Shown piece by piece: positions 63,566 to 64,000 of a stretch of DNA of 64,000 bases; the first letter of the stretch is position 1, and every line of letters begins with the position of its first letter. The notes below the pieces were generated by a model. The model ran no database searches, was not told the origin of the DNA, and saw nothing but the letters and a program-made list of their open reading frames with translations. Origin of the DNA: Girardinichthys multiradiatus (Eukaryota > Chordata > Actinopteri > Cyprinodontiformes > Goodeidae); the NCBI RefSeq assembly GCF_021462225.1, contig NC_061812.1:37745175-37809174 (forward strand), given 5' to 3'. The position numbers were made by a program, and so were the translations under genes.

Positions 63566-64000
63566 ACAGCAGACATATGGAAGAAGGTGCCAGCCTCATT
63601 AGGAGGTTGATAAAATGGTCTAAAAACAATGAGAAATAGAAACCTAACACTAAACATATTATAAAGCTTAATGTGCATCAATAACACATGAATAGAAAAT
63701 ATAGTGGAATCAATCCTCCTATCAAGTTTGTTTGCTGGATCTAGAGAGAGAGGTTTCAGTGTTCTGAGATCAGAGTTTAAGTAACTCCGAAATGTACGTT
63801 CCTCTTTTTGCTTTAAATGAAGGAAAACTACTACTGATCTTACATGGCTGAAAACTGTCATAATATTTTCTCTATGAAGCGAGGCATTGCAGCTTAATGA
63901 TTTAGTGGAGCAAGCTTCAATATCCTGATGCAATGTATAAGTACATAATTTTCACACAGTGACAGCAAACGTGTTTTCTGTTGATTAAATCTTTTCTAAC

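Noticed and set aside
63520..63933. 137-codon minus-strand open frame
   Set aside because: It overlaps the Tc1 fragment at 63100-63565 in antisense and shows no domain.

Overview
This window is ordinary vertebrate intron-rich DNA, most likely from a teleost fish. The sequence is AT-rich and filled with Tc1/mariner-like DNA transposons, tRNA-derived SINEs and dispersed repeats of kinds I know from ray-finned fish. A cyprinodontiform or another percomorph is my guess, at low confidence. The only protein-coding gene I can support is the middle part of one gene on the minus strand: MAGI1 (membrane-associated guanylate kinase, WW and PDZ domain containing 1), a scaffold of tight and adherens junctions. 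MAGI1 is preferred over MAGI2 and MAGI3 because the first PDZ is followed by [17 protein letters not shown] and the second PDZ carries [12 protein letters not shown].

Eleven exons were placed by hand with GT-AG boundaries and compatible phases. In transcription order they are 53998-53882 and 21933-21814 (guanylate-kinase-like region), 18770-18533 (linker), 15413-15188 and 14190-14108 (WW1), 13385-13353 (33-nt microexon), 9854-9797 and 8181-8066 (WW2 and a short Q/P tract), 6764-6648 (linker), 4287-4102 and 4015-3356 (two PDZ domains). They total 1,954 coding bases. The exon for the N-terminal PDZ (PDZ0) must lie beyond 64000, and the exons for the later PDZ domains before position 1. Introns range from 86 bp to about 31.9 kb.

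All other sequence is intronic. I recognise about twenty Tc1-like copies on both strands, mostly decayed. Two are well preserved in structure. One at 23712-25216 has perfect 28-bp inverted ends but a dead transposase. One at 48276-49893 has inverted ends of about 205 bp and a transposase whose only visible lesion is an 8-bp tandem duplication. There are also tRNA-derived SINEs (26948-27269, 35190-35370 and the oppositely oriented 30815-30985), long-inverted-repeat MITEs (22675-22905, 8586-8855), a nested repeat (19545-21225), a composite dispersed repeat (57615-58880), microsatellites and several palindromes.

I found no RNA gene, CRISPR array or operon, and no convincing previously undescribed system. 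The observations most worth following are the nearly intact Tc1 element, a tandem NAGNAG acceptor at the microexon, inverted repeats flanking the 120-nt exon, a fold-back whose two mismatches are G-U wobbles on one strand only, and a few GC-rich or motif-rich single-copy-looking intronic blocks that may be regulatory.
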